This document shows positions 10,641-18,965 of a stretch of 64,000 bases of DNA, piece by piece. This DNA comes from Arthrobacter pigmenti (GTDB taxonomy: Bacteria > Actinomycetota > Actinomycetes > Actinomycetales > Micrococcaceae), in assembly GCF_011927905.1 (NCBI RefSeq), contig NZ_JAATJL010000001.1, forward strand, positions 558,001 to 622,000, written 5' to 3'. Within the stretch, counting starts at the first letter, position 1; each line of letters opens with the position of its first letter. Below the pieces are notes generated by a model. That model did no database searches. It was not told the origin of the DNA and worked only from the letters and a program-made list of their open reading frames with translations. The position numbers and the translations under genes were made by a program.

Positions 10641-11981
10641 GTGAATCCGAGAGTGCCCCTGCCTGAGCGTAGTGATGTCCCGGCGGATGTCGGTAATACT
10701 GTCAGCGGCCAGGCGGGGGATCTGTGGGAACGTGTGTTTTCGCGGGAGAACCTGTTGGTTGCGTTACGCCGTGTCGAGGCGAACCGGGGTGCCCCTGGTG
10801 CTGACGGACTGCGTACGGACGAGCTCCGTTCGTGGTGCTTAGGACACTGGGAAGGTGTTCGGGAGAGTCTTGATTCGGGCACGTACCGCCCGCAACCGGT
10901 GCGTCAGGTTTTGATTCCCAAGCCTGACGGGGGTGAGCGGAGGTTGGGCGTGCCGGCCGTGCTGGATCGGTTGATCCAGCAGGCGATCGCGCAGGTGCTT
11001 GTTCCGGTCTTTGATCCGGGGTTCGTGCCGGTTTCGTATGGGTTCCGGCCGAACAAGAGCGCCCATGATGCGGTCCGGGTTGCCCGGACCGTGATCGGAC
11101 AGGGCTATAAGTGGGTGATCGAGGTTGATCTGGATACGTTCTTCGATCGGGTCAACCATGACGCTTTGATGGCCCGGATTGCGCGGAAAGTGAAGGACAA
11201 GCGGCTGCTGCGCCTGATCCGCCGTTATCTTGAGGCGGGGATCATGGCCGATGGTGTGAAACGGGCGACGGCGGAGGGTACCCCGCAGGGGTCGCCGCTG
11301 TCGCCGTTGCTGTCGAACATCATGCTCGATGACTTTGACCAGTTGATGTGGTCGCGTGGACACCGGTTCGTCCGGTACGCCGATGACATCAGGGTCTTCG
11401 TTCGGAGCAAACGGGCAGCCGGGAGGGTGCTGGACCAGTGCACGAAAGTACTGGAGCAGGACTTGAAACTGAGGGTGAACCGCCAGAAGTCGAAGAGCAG
11501 TCCGGCAAGCGTAGCTACATTGCTGGGCTATGCCTTCTTCTTCACCGCTTCCGGGGCGAAGCTGCGCGTCGCGCCGAAGGCCCTGAAACGGGCCAAGGCG
11601 CGGATCAAGCAGTTGACGTCGCGGAAGTGGAGCATCTCGATGGGTGAGCGCATCACACTGCTGAACCGGTATATCCGGGGCTGGATGGGATATTTCCGTC
11701 TGGCCGAGACTCCGCGGAAGTTTGCGGATATGGATGAATGGTTCCGGCGGCGGATGCGTCAGATCCGCTGGAAGGAATGGAAACGCGGACGGGCGCGCGT
11801 GGCTAACCTGCGAAAGCTCGGCATCCGGCCTCAACAGGCCCGGGAGTGGGGCATGAGCAGCAAGGGCTACTGGCGGGTCGCCGGATCCCCAATCCTTCAG
11901 CGGGCATTGCCCAACGAGCACTGGAACACACTCGGGCTGATATTCCTTCACGATGCCTGGTATCGCTACAGGACACCCTGA
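10641..11981 (+). CDS. ltrA: Group II intron reverse transcriptase/maturase
   Basis: About 446 residues. The RT domain has VLIPKPDGGERRLGVPAVLDR, SYGFRPNKSAHDAV and the catalytic RYADDIRVF, so the active site looks intact. The X/maturase region follows (RYIRGWMGYFRLAETP, then a basic WFRRRMRQIRWKEWKR stretch). There is no HNH endonuclease domain, as is usual for class C. The frame is open from an ATG at 10629, but the GTG at 10641 has GGAGG at a good distance and is preferred. The protein helps the intron RNA splice and copies it into DNA at new sites. It is the only gene in the intron. Confidence 0.93.
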   Translation: MNPRVPLPERSDVPADVGNTVSGQAGDLWERVFSRENLLVALRRVEANRGAPGADGLRTDELRSWCLGHWEGVRESLDSGTYRPQPVRQVLIPKPDGGERRLGVPAVLDRLIQQAIAQVLVPVFDPGFVPVSYGFRPNKSAHDAVRVARTVIGQGYKWVIEVDLDTFFDRVNHDALMARIARKVKDKRLLRLIRRYLEAGIMADGVKRATAEGTPQGSPLSPLLSNIMLDDFDQLMWSRGHRFVRYADDIRVFVRSKRAAGRVLDQCTKVLEQDLKLRVNRQKSKSSPASVATLLGYAFFFTASGAKLRVAPKALKRAKARIKQLTSRKWSISMGERITLLNRYIRGWMGYFRLAETPRKFADMDEWFRRRMRQIRWKEWKRGRARVANLRKLGIRPQQAREWGMSSKGYWRVAGSPILQRALPNEHWNTLGLIFLHDAWYRYRTP

Positions 11982-11982
11982 C

Positions 11983-12056
11983 GAACCGCCGTATGCGAGG
12001 CCCGCACGTACGGTGGTGTGAGAGGTGGGCCGGGAAACCCGGCCCACCTACTCGAT
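11983..12056 (+). ncRNA. Group II intron domains V and VI
   Basis: Domain V (about 11985-12017): ACCGCCGTATGCG pairs with CGCACGTACGGTGGT around a short AGG loop, with the usual two-base bulge. This is the catalytic core of group II ribozymes. Domain VI (about 12024-12056): AGGTGGGCCGGG and CCCGGCCCACCT close on AAA, and an adenosine in the following CTACTCGAT is the likely branch or end region. These elements support an intact ribozyme 3' end. Confidence 0.82.
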
Positions 12057-12077
12057 TCAGATGATTCCGCCGGATGG

Positions 12078-12167
12078 TCAGATAAGGCCGACAATCGAAG
12101 CCAGGAACAACAGGCCGGCGAATACACCGCAGAACACGATGAACAGTGCAGACAGTCGAATCAACAT
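12078..12167 (-). CDS. 29-residue single-span membrane peptide downstream of the Nramp gene
   Basis: ATG at 12167, TGA at 12078. Apart from one Arg at position 4 the peptide is almost all hydrophobic (starts MLIRLSALFIVF, ends LASIVGLI), so it should be one transmembrane helix. Its ATG comes 17 bases after the Nramp stop, with AAGGAAAGG well placed as ribosome binding site, so it should be co-transcribed and translated. I do not recognise a family. By analogy with small membrane proteins that bind and tune transporters, it may be a partner of the Nramp protein; that is inference. The group II intron ends 21 bp beyond its stop. Confidence 0.6.
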   Translation of the reverse strand: MLIRLSALFIVFCGVFAGLLFLASIVGLI

Positions 12168-12183
12168 GGCAATACCTTTCCTT

Positions 12184-13704
12184 CTAGCCCAGGAACTGCG
12201 CGCCGTAGGCGACGAGAATCCGGGCGGCGAAATAGCCGTAGAACAGTACGGAGAAAATCATTGCCCCGAGCCGGAAGCCCTTGAGCCGGATGGCTTTCGG
12301 AAGGGCGGTGCGGTTCAGCTTGATCAGCAGAGCCGTGTAGACAAACATCGCTACTCCGCCGATTACGGCCGAGATCACGAGCAGGGTAAGCGGCTGGTTG
12401 AAGCCGGACAGCAGGATGGTTGTCCCGAGCGCAGCCAAGCCCCACACGCAGATGAAGTAGATCCGGCTCTCGGTCCAGCGAGTGCTCGTCTGGAGGTAGA
12501 CAGTCTTCAGAACGTCAGCAATCACACGGCTGACATAGTCAACATTCGCCAGCGCAGAGAGCATCAGGCCAAAGCCACCGACCACCCAGAAGAGGGTACC
12601 GAACCAGGGACCAACCGTTTCCTTGAGGGTCTCGCCCATCGCCTCGATGAACACCAGGTCACCGGTACCCGGAAGGTCACGGCCGTAGATCGTGGAATAA
12701 GCCACCATGGATAAGACGGAGATGGACAGGATTGTCATTCCCCAGAACGTGACCAGTTGTTCGATATTGGCGATCTTCCACCACCCGCGAAAACGCCCCA
12801 GGTTGGCCTCGTCCTGGCGGACCATATGCCCCAATGGTGCACCCGCAACGTCCATGCCGGTCACCGGGGACGCGATCTTGGGGATGTGTGATCCCATTCC
12901 ATAGCCCTTGTCCCGGATCCAGTTGCTCTGCGCAAGGTTGGACAGCGCACCCGCACCTGCGAAGGCCAGGGCGCCAAGAACAACCGTGGGGCTCAGGTCA
13001 CCCGGAAGTTCACCCATGCCGGTACCGATGCTGGTGAACACAGTGCCGACGTCCCCCCACGCCTCCGCGCTGATGGCCGTGGTGATGGCGATCAGGAGGA
13101 AGATGAGCACCACAACAACCTTGAACCCCTCCAGCTTCTCCACGGTGTTGTAAACCACCGGCGAGGCCGTCAGCGTGATCGCGATGGAGATGAGCGCAAT
13201 GATGGCTATCCAGGTAGTCGCGCCCGGATCGAGACCGAAAACAAATCCCAGCGTCGCCGCGCCGCTTGTCGCCCACCCCGGCCACATGATGGTGATGAAG
13301 GCGGCGACCGCCATGATGAGCCCCCACGGCTTCCACAGCCGGACAAAGCCGGATATGGCGGTTTCACCGGTGGCAAGGGTCCATCGCTCAATCTCCATGT
13401 TAAGGAAGAACTGGATGGTGACGCCGACAATCGCGAGCCACAACAGTGACAGTCCGGCTTCCGCCGTGATGTAGGGCCACAGGATGTATTCACCCGAGCT
13501 GATGGCCAGCCCGGTCAGGATCAGGCTGGGCCCAATCACCTTGCGCAGCGGCAGAGGGGACGGAATGTCCTTGTACCCCATCGGGGGGAGATTCTTGCTG
13601 GGAACCTCCGGGGCGAATTCACTTTCCATGTGCTGGCCGGCTTTTCGGTCCTTACTGGGAACCGACCGCCCGGCCGCCTCCTTACTAATGTGTTGTTCCA
13701 TCAT
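12184..13704 (-). CDS. Nramp-family-like metal transporter, atypical
   Basis: 506 residues with a hydrophilic N-terminus of about 50 residues, then about 11 hydrophobic segments. GPSLILTGLAISSGEYILWP fits TM1 of the Nramp/APC-fold transporters, but the canonical metal-binding DPGN is replaced by SSGE. The TM6 region (NLAQSNWIRDKGYGMGS) lacks the usual Met-Pro-His. It is therefore a distant member; the substrate may not be Mn2+ or Fe2+. The ATG at 13704 is preceded by AGGGAGAG. A 29-codon membrane peptide follows in the same direction. No binding site for a metal regulator was identified in the upstream gap (13705-13872). Confidence 0.8.
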   Translation of the reverse strand: MMEQHISKEAAGRSVPSKDRKAGQHMESEFAPEVPSKNLPPMGYKDIPSPLPLRKVIGPSLILTGLAISSGEYILWPYITAEAGLSLLWLAIVGVTIQFFLNMEIERWTLATGETAISGFVRLWKPWGLIMAVAAFITIMWPGWATSGAATLGFVFGLDPGATTWIAIIALISIAITLTASPVVYNTVEKLEGFKVVVVLIFLLIAITTAISAEAWGDVGTVFTSIGTGMGELPGDLSPTVVLGALAFAGAGALSNLAQSNWIRDKGYGMGSHIPKIASPVTGMDVAGAPLGHMVRQDEANLGRFRGWWKIANIEQLVTFWGMTILSISVLSMVAYSTIYGRDLPGTGDLVFIEAMGETLKETVGPWFGTLFWVVGGFGLMLSALANVDYVSRVIADVLKTVYLQTSTRWTESRIYFICVWGLAALGTTILLSGFNQPLTLLVISAVIGGVAMFVYTALLIKLNRTALPKAIRLKGFRLGAMIFSVLFYGYFAARILVAYGAQFLG

Positions 13705-13872
13705 TGGAACTCTCCCTCGCTAGATTAGACATCCCTGTGCTATTTGGAACCCATGTTTGACGTGATGCCGGTTAGGTGAAAGGAATCCCCGCGTATTGGT
13801 GTTACGGGACGCCCACGCTCGGTTCTTTGAAGCGGACATGATTGGACGCGTTGCCTTGGCGATCAATGATGA

Positions 13873-14769
13873 CTACCGACGAGCGCTCCGATCCACTCGG
13901 TCGCCGACTACCTGCGATACCAATATGGTGACAGGGGTATCCAGGTCACGTGCAGACGCCGCCTGAACTGCCGTTCGCAAATCTTTATGCCAGGACCGGT
14001 GTGAAGGTCCTATTGCGGCGGCATCATACGCGCGGGCAGTTTCTTGAAGGAAACGAGGGTGCCGCACAGCCCAGGAATCAGCGGTGCCGCCGCTAAGCGC
14101 CCCCAGGAGCGCATCTGAATCCACGCCGTCAGACTTGGCCAGCGCCAACGCCTCCTGCAACACAGCATAGGTCCCGAAAAACACCATCTGGTTCGCCAGT
14201 TTGGCGCTCTGCCCGGCACCAAGTTCACCCATGATGTGCATCGTGCCGAGCGTGCTCAACACGCTGCTGCACCTTTCGATGTACTCGGATGCGCCGCCGA
14301 CCATCAACGAAAGCTCTCCCTTGGCTGCCGCCTCGGCGCCGCCACTTACTGGTGCATCAATAACGGCGGTCCCCAAGCCTAGGATCGGAGCGGCCAAGTC
14401 CGTGAGGGCGTCAGGGCCGACTGTTGACATGATTACGACGGCGGTGGGCAGGGTTGTCGCGGACACCACCCCGCTCGTACCGGAGATGGCACTCCTGCAC
14501 TGATCTGCATCGCTCACCAAAACGAGCACAATGTCCGCGCGTTCAGACAGATCGCGGATCGACGATGCGAGACTGAGCCCGCGGGCTGCTTGGCACGCTT
14601 CTGGGCTCACGTCGAAACCAAGGACATCAATCCCTGTCGCGAGAAGCCGCCGGGCTATAGGCAGCCCGAGATTTCCCAGTCCTATTACCCCTACCACCAC
14701 GCCGGGCACACCGTTCTGGGTGTCCGGCGTGGTGGTGGCTGAGAGTGCGGAAGGCGAGTTCGCCGTCAC
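13873..14769 (-). CDS. 3-hydroxyisobutyrate dehydrogenase family reductase (tartronate semialdehyde reductase-like)
   Basis: 298 residues, the family length. The NAD(P) motif GVIGLGNLGLPIARRLL is at about residue 25, the substrate motif DAPVSGGAEAAAKGEL at about 145, and the catalytic Lys in GAGQSAKLANQM at about 195. The frame is open much further upstream, but that part is tctA in another frame. The GTG at 14769 overlaps the tctA stop (GTGA) and has GAGGAGG upstream. The family reduces beta-hydroxy-aldehyde acids; with glycerate kinase encoded nearby, tartronate semialdehyde to glycerate is a sensible guess. It is the last gene of the tctCBA operon. Confidence 0.85.
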   Translation of the reverse strand: MTANSPSALSATTTPDTQNGVPGVVVGVIGLGNLGLPIARRLLATGIDVLGFDVSPEACQAARGLSLASSIRDLSERADIVLVLVSDADQCRSAISGTSGVVSATTLPTAVVIMSTVGPDALTDLAAPILGLGTAVIDAPVSGGAEAAAKGELSLMVGGASEYIERCSSVLSTLGTMHIMGELGAGQSAKLANQMVFFGTYAVLQEALALAKSDGVDSDALLGALSGGTADSWAVRHPRFLQETARAYDAAAIGPSHRSWHKDLRTAVQAASARDLDTPVTILVSQVVGDRVDRSARR

Positions 14770-16289
14770 TTCTGCACCTCCTCTTTGCTTCGCTGTTCCG
14801 CGGAAGCCAGAACTGACTTTTTCCGTACGGCCCATGACCGGTAGAGCGACCAACCGACGGTAAGTACGCTGAGGATCAGCATGATCAGGGGAAGCGGTTG
14901 CAGGATCCACTCGTAGGTTCCGCTGCTGATGATCGTTGCCCGGCGGAAACCGGTCTCCGCGAGTGGTCCGACGATGAGCCCAATTACAAGGGGAGCGGGC
15001 GGGAAGCCTCCCTTGAGCATGAAGTAGCCCAGAACACCGGCTGCAATCGTGATCATCACGTCCACCGGACTCGACTGCAGCGCGTAACTTCCCACGACGC
15101 TCAGGGCCAAAATGCAGGGCCACAGATACTGGGTGGGAATACGTGTGATCTGTCCCCAGGAACGAATTCCTGCAAGACCTACAATCAGCATCATGATGGG
15201 AATTATCAGCAACGCGAAGAAAATTCCGTAGACCAGGTCGGGTGAGCCGGTAAACAGGCCGGGCCCGGGCTGCAGCCCGTGAACGGTCAGCGCGCCGATA
15301 AGGACGGCGGCGGCGGAGTTGCCAGGAATTCCCAGAATCAGGGTTGGTGCCAGCGTGCCGGGTACGGAGGCGTTGTTCGCCGATTCGGCTGCCGCCAGAC
15401 CGCGTGGGTCACCTTTGCCGAAGTTCTCCTTGTTCCTGGAGATGCGCTTCACTTCATTGTGGCCGATGAAGGACCCGATGTCCCCTCCGGTACCGGGGAG
15501 GACGCCCACGCCAAAGCCGATCAGTGAGCTGTAGGAAACACCGGGAAGCAGCTTCCGCAGCCCAGACCACTTAAGTCGGAAGGACCCAGGAGAGATGCTG
15601 CCGGCATTACGGAGGCGAATGTGGTGCTCGAACCGTACCAGGGCCTCAGCCACGCCGAAAAGCCCGATCAGCACGGGAATGAAGCCGAGCCCGCTCTGCA
15701 GTTCGCTGAGCCCGAAGGTCAGCCGGGTGATGCCGTTGATTGGATCAGTACCCACGGTGGCAATGAGCAGACCTACCAGGCCGCTGATCATCCCCTTGAC
15801 CATCGCGCCCTCGGACATCGATGCGATGAGGGCGAGTGCAAATATCGCGAGCATGAAGAACTCGGCAGGGCCGAACTTCAATGCATATCCGGCTAGCGTG
15901 GGCGCGAAGGCGAGCAACAACACCCCGCCGATCAACCCGCCGATGGCCGAAGCCACAAGAGAGATTGTCAGCGCCTGGCCGGCCTTCCCCTGGAGCGTCA
16001 TTGGGTGCCCGTCCAGCAGCGTGGCCGCGGAGGATGGGGTTCCGGGAATGCGCAGCAGGATCGCTGGAATCGAGCCTGCGTAAACTGCGCCGGAATAGAT
16101 TCCCAGCAGGAGCGCGACGCCGGGAAGCGGATCGGTGGCAAAGGTGAAGGGCAGCAGGATCGCAATTGTCATGGTGGCGGTGAGGCCCGGAATTGCGCCA
16201 ACTACAATTCCGCCAATGATTCCGATCAACATGAACAGCAGCGGCTGCCAGGTCAGGACTTGTTCGAGTCCGGTCATCAGATCGTTCAT
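14766..16289 (-). CDS. tctA: Tripartite tricarboxylate transporter, large permease subunit TctA
   Basis: 507 residues with about 12 membrane spans. Family signatures are present: GIVVGAIPGLTATMTIAILLP near the N-terminus, then GVLPGTGGDIGSFIGHNE mid-protein and GNSAAAVLIGAL. With TctB it forms the membrane channel of a secondary, ion-driven importer that takes substrate from the TctC binding protein. The ATG overlaps the tctB stop by 4 bp and the 3' end overlaps the reductase gene by 4 bp. Substrates of the family include citrate and other di- and tricarboxylates or aromatic acids; the actual one is not given by sequence. Confidence 0.92.
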   Translation of the reverse strand: MNDLMTGLEQVLTWQPLLFMLIGIIGGIVVGAIPGLTATMTIAILLPFTFATDPLPGVALLLGIYSGAVYAGSIPAILLRIPGTPSSAATLLDGHPMTLQGKAGQALTISLVASAIGGLIGGVLLLAFAPTLAGYALKFGPAEFFMLAIFALALIASMSEGAMVKGMISGLVGLLIATVGTDPINGITRLTFGLSELQSGLGFIPVLIGLFGVAEALVRFEHHIRLRNAGSISPGSFRLKWSGLRKLLPGVSYSSLIGFGVGVLPGTGGDIGSFIGHNEVKRISRNKENFGKGDPRGLAAAESANNASVPGTLAPTLILGIPGNSAAAVLIGALTVHGLQPGPGLFTGSPDLVYGIFFALLIIPIMMLIVGLAGIRSWGQITRIPTQYLWPCILALSVVGSYALQSSPVDVMITIAAGVLGYFMLKGGFPPAPLVIGLIVGPLAETGFRRATIISSGTYEWILQPLPLIMLILSVLTVGWSLYRSWAVRKKSVLASAEQRSKEEVQK

Positions 16290-16756
16290 GAGATCAGCCT
16301 TTCCAGGAACTCACGGGGGAGCGACACTCCAAAGACGTTGTAGAAGAACAGGAACAGCGCCACGCTGAAGCCCACTGGAAGCAGGATCAGCGGGAGCCAA
16401 CTTCGGATGCCCATGAGAAGCAGTGCCGCCGCCAGGAATACTGCTGTCGCAGCGATGTAACCGATAGCTTCAAGCGCGAGGGCATAAGTCACCAGTAGTA
16501 CGACGACGCTGACCACCCGCAGGCCATCAGCGCGAGACGGCAGCGCGTCACCTGTTCCGCGTTGCAGGGTGAGAAGCACTGCGAGGACGATTAACACTCC
16601 CGCGATCAGGCGGGGGTAGCCCGCAGCGCCGGGGTCGCTGGAGGCACCTGATTCGCCCAGGGCAGTTGTTTGCGTGAAAACCAGCACGCCGATAATCAAT
16701 AGCAGCCCAGCGGCAACAACGTTGCCCTTGCGGTGGAGGTCATGCGTTTTTGTCAT
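16286..16756 (-). CDS. tctB: Tripartite tricarboxylate transporter, small permease subunit TctB
   Basis: About 156 residues with four hydrophobic segments (GNVVAAGLLLIIGVLVF, LIAGVLIVLAVLL, VVSVVVLLVTYALA, then a long C-terminal pair), the usual TctB layout. It partners TctA. The ATG at 16756 is chosen; a GTG at 16768 is possible, and neither has a strong ribosome binding site. The end overlaps tctA by 4 bp. A strong hairpin separates it from tctC upstream. Confidence 0.85.
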   Translation of the reverse strand: MTKTHDLHRKGNVVAAGLLLIIGVLVFTQTTALGESGASSDPGAAGYPRLIAGVLIVLAVLLTLQRGTGDALPSRADGLRVVSVVVLLVTYALALEAIGYIAATAVFLAAALLLMGIRSWLPLILLPVGFSVALFLFFYNVFGVSLPREFLERLIS

Positions 16757-16779
16757 GATTACTTTCACTTGATGGATGC

Positions 16780-16808
16780 CCCGGCCTGCGCAGAATGCGC
16801 AGGCCGGG
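16780..16808 (-). terminator. Hairpin between tctC and tctB (partial terminator or mRNA stabiliser)
   Basis: Perfect 13-bp stem (cccggcctgcgca and its complement) with a GAA loop, right after the tctC stop and before tctB, without a clear T-run. In binding-protein operons such hairpins commonly let the binding protein be made in excess over the permeases. Confidence 0.75.
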
Positions 16809-16815
16809 AACCCTG

Positions 16816-17820
16816 CTAGTAGAGAGTTGCGACCAGGTCCTCATACTTTGCGAACTCGTCGTCCATGAACTGTTCGAATTCCTCGCCCTCGACAACTTCG
16901 GAGCCGTAACCCTGCTCTGCCATGAAGTTCTGGAATTCTTCAGTATTGGCGGCCTCAGTGAAGCACTCGGTGAGCTTCTCCACGCGGTCTTCGGGTGTTC
17001 CAGCAGGTGCTACGACACCGAACCAGTTCGCAGCCTTCCACTCGATGCCCTCCTCTTCGGTGGTTGGGATGTCGGGAAGAACCTCGAAGCGCTCCTCAGA
17101 CATGGTGACCAGACCCCGAAGCTCGCCGGCCTCAATTTGCGAGCGCATCTCCGCCCCGGAGGGGGTAAGCGCCTCTACCTGGCCACCCAGTACCGCGGGA
17201 ATCATTCCAGCCGCGCCGTCAAAGGGAACGTACTCGGTGAAGCCGACTCCTGCTTCCTCGCCAAGCCCCCGCGCTGCGAGGTCCCAGATTCCACCGCGAC
17301 CGTTCGTAGCCACGTGAACCTGGTCACCGTCCTCAATGCCGTTAACGAGATCCTCGAATGTTTCGTAGGGAGAATCGGATGATACTGCTAGCACTGATGG
17401 AGTGGACTGAAACTTCACGATGCCCTGCAGGTCTTCAGGGGTGACATCGGCGTTTCCAAGATGGTTCAGGATGGAAACTTCAACTGTTGCCGTGCCGATG
17501 GTGTAACCGTCGGGATCGGCGTCGGCTATTGCCTGGTGCCCGGTGGCTCCGGCAGCGCCCGTCTGATTGGAGATAATGATGCGGGTACCGCAGGTCTCCT
17601 CCGCCTGTGCGGCGAGCTGCCGGGTGGTGAGATCGGTGCCGCCTCCAGCTGCCCAGGGAACAATCATTTCGATTTGTGATGAGGGAAAATCCTCATCCGC
17701 ACCCGCACTGCCGTTTCCGCCGCAGGCGGTCAGGCTCCCAGAGAGCGCAATGATCCCTCCGAAAGCGGCTATGCGGAGACGGGATGACCGATCTGAACGG
17801 TGCGTGGATTGTGTTGCCAT
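16816..17820 (-). CDS. tctC: Tripartite tricarboxylate transporter substrate-binding lipoprotein TctC (Bug family)
   Basis: 334 residues. The N-terminal signal IIALSGSLTACGG has a lipobox (LTAC), so it is an anchored lipoprotein. IEMIVPWAAGGGTDLTTR near residue 48 and NQTGAAGATGHQAIADA near residue 84 are the hallmark Bug-family ligand loops. The ATG has AAAAGGAAG upstream. It captures a carboxylate for TctAB. The enoyl-CoA hydratase gene ends 51 bp upstream in the same direction. Confidence 0.92.
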   Translation of the reverse strand: MATQSTHRSDRSSRLRIAAFGGIIALSGSLTACGGNGSAGADEDFPSSQIEMIVPWAAGGGTDLTTRQLAAQAEETCGTRIIISNQTGAAGATGHQAIADADPDGYTIGTATVEVSILNHLGNADVTPEDLQGIVKFQSTPSVLAVSSDSPYETFEDLVNGIEDGDQVHVATNGRGGIWDLAARGLGEEAGVGFTEYVPFDGAAGMIPAVLGGQVEALTPSGAEMRSQIEAGELRGLVTMSEERFEVLPDIPTTEEEGIEWKAANWFGVVAPAGTPEDRVEKLTECFTEAANTEEFQNFMAEQGYGSEVVEGEEFEQFMDDEFAKYEDLVATLY

Positions 17821-17870
17821 GGTGATGCTTCCTTTTCGGTAGTGCGGACGATTGTGCTGCTTGGCTCTTA

Positions 17871-18689
17871 CTAACGTGGGTTCTTTTCTTCAGCACCCCG
17901 GAAATCCGGGAGGCGCTTCTCCCTGAAGGCTTCGATCCCTTCCCGAACAGCATCCGTGCGGAATACTTCCGCAAACAGTTGCGCCTCAAGTTCGAGTCCC
18001 TGGGTGAGTGTCGTTTCTGATGCTGTGCGGACCAGTTGGCGGATGCTTTCCACTGCTGTTGTGGGAAGTGAAGCAAGATGCCGGGCGAAGTGGAGCGCCT
18101 CGGACATCGGGTCTTCGCTTGAAACGAGACGATTGACCAAACCAATACGGTGTGCTTCGGCGGCATCGATCGGTGTCGTAGAGAGCATCAGTTCCAGGGC
18201 GCGTGCCGGGCCGACGATGCGCGGAAGCAGCTGGGTGCCGCCGTTCCCGGGGAAAACGCCCCTGCTTGCCTCTGGCAGTGCAAATGAAGCCCTGTGGGTT
18301 GCCATCCGGAAATCGGCTGCGAGGATCAGCTCGAGGCCTGCGCCGAAAGCGACGCCGTCCACGACTGCGACGCTTGGTTTGCCGCAGCTCTGGACCGCGA
18401 GGATCAGCCGATGCCCTTCGCGGCTGATCTGCCTGGCATTCCCATCGGCTATGCGCTGGGGGAACTCCCTGATGTCGGCGCCGGCTGAGAACGCTTTAGT
18501 GCCTGACCCCCGCAGCACTACAGCGCGAACGTCGTCGCGGAACCGGAGCGAGAGAAAAATCTCGAGAAGCTCGTTCTTCGCAGTTCTTGACAGCAGGTTC
18601 AGTGGCGGGTTCTCGATGGTCACAACTGCTATGTCCTGATCGAGTTGCAGGCTCGCCAACGGTGGTGCCTGGGTGGTGGTGCTTGCCAT
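17871..18689 (-). CDS. Enoyl-CoA hydratase/isomerase family protein
   Basis: 272 residues from the ATG at 18689, which has AAGGAGGAACCC before it; the 33 further open codons have no such site. Crotonase signatures are AFSAGADIREFP (oxyanion hole) and VDGVAFGAGLELILAADFRMA. It begins VVTIENPPLNLLS and ends with the usual helical tail. The family hydrates or isomerises enoyl-CoA; the position corresponding to Glu164 appears to be in EASRGVFPGNGG. It lies between the acyl-CoA dehydrogenase and the TTT transporter, so it likely serves the same CoA pathway, though a terminator upstream suggests its own promoter. Confidence 0.87.
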   Translation of the reverse strand: MASTTTQAPPLASLQLDQDIAVVTIENPPLNLLSRTAKNELLEIFLSLRFRDDVRAVVLRGSGTKAFSAGADIREFPQRIADGNARQISREGHRLILAVQSCGKPSVAVVDGVAFGAGLELILAADFRMATHRASFALPEASRGVFPGNGGTQLLPRIVGPARALELMLSTTPIDAAEAHRIGLVNRLVSSEDPMSEALHFARHLASLPTTAVESIRQLVRTASETTLTQGLELEAQLFAEVFRTDAVREGIEAFREKRLPDFRGAEEKNPR

Positions 18690-18901
18690 GGGTTCCTCCT
18701 TCGTCTTTGAAGTGGATGCAGTGAATTTGGGGGTACTGTCCCGTTCGGTCCGTGTGCAGGTTCCTCGTTCTTGGGTGATCCAGTTCATATCTAGGGACCG
18801 TATTCAGAATGCTAGACCGAGGAACGGTGAATAACAAGATGCTTTTCTGTCTCAGGCAGAGGGCGATCTGCGCCCTGAATCGCGACAGGCAGGGGCTACC
18901 C

Positions 18902-18937
18902 TGCCGGATGCGGAATGCCAAATTTCCGCGTCCGGCA
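18902..18937 (-). terminator. Terminator hairpin after the acyl-CoA dehydrogenase gene
   Basis: 14-bp stem (tgccggatgcggaa with ttccgcgtccggca, one G-U type pair) and a 7-8 base loop, just beyond the stop at 18966. It separates the CoA-transferase operon from the enoyl-CoA hydratase and tct genes. Confidence 0.8.
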
Positions 18938-18965
18938 CGGCAGCAGCGACGACTTTTTTCGGGTC

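Larger units (their letters stand above)
10144..12056 (+). mobile_element. Group II intron, probably class C (IIC), with reverse transcriptase
   Basis: The proposed 5' end GTGCG (10144-10148) fits the GUGYG group II consensus and sits at the foot of the katE terminator hairpin. About 500 bp of structured noncoding RNA (domains I-III, not folded here) precede the reverse-transcriptase gene in domain IV. A recognisable domain V and a domain VI hairpin follow, ending CTACTCGAT near 12056. The total is about 1.9 kb. Insertion directly downstream of a terminator is the hallmark of class C. Ends are accurate to a few bases only, since 10144 and 10146 are both possible and no intron-free allele is available. 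The element appears complete. Confidence 0.85.

Noticed and set aside
10839..12047. 402-codon reverse-strand open frame across the intron RT gene
   Set aside because: Antisense shadow of a gene with clear RT motifs; Pro/Arg/His-rich with no family resemblance and no ribosome binding site.
14770..15123. 118-codon upstream extension of the reductase frame
   Set aside because: It is the tctA coding sequence read in another frame; a GTG with a strong ribosome binding site at 14769 fits the family N-terminus.
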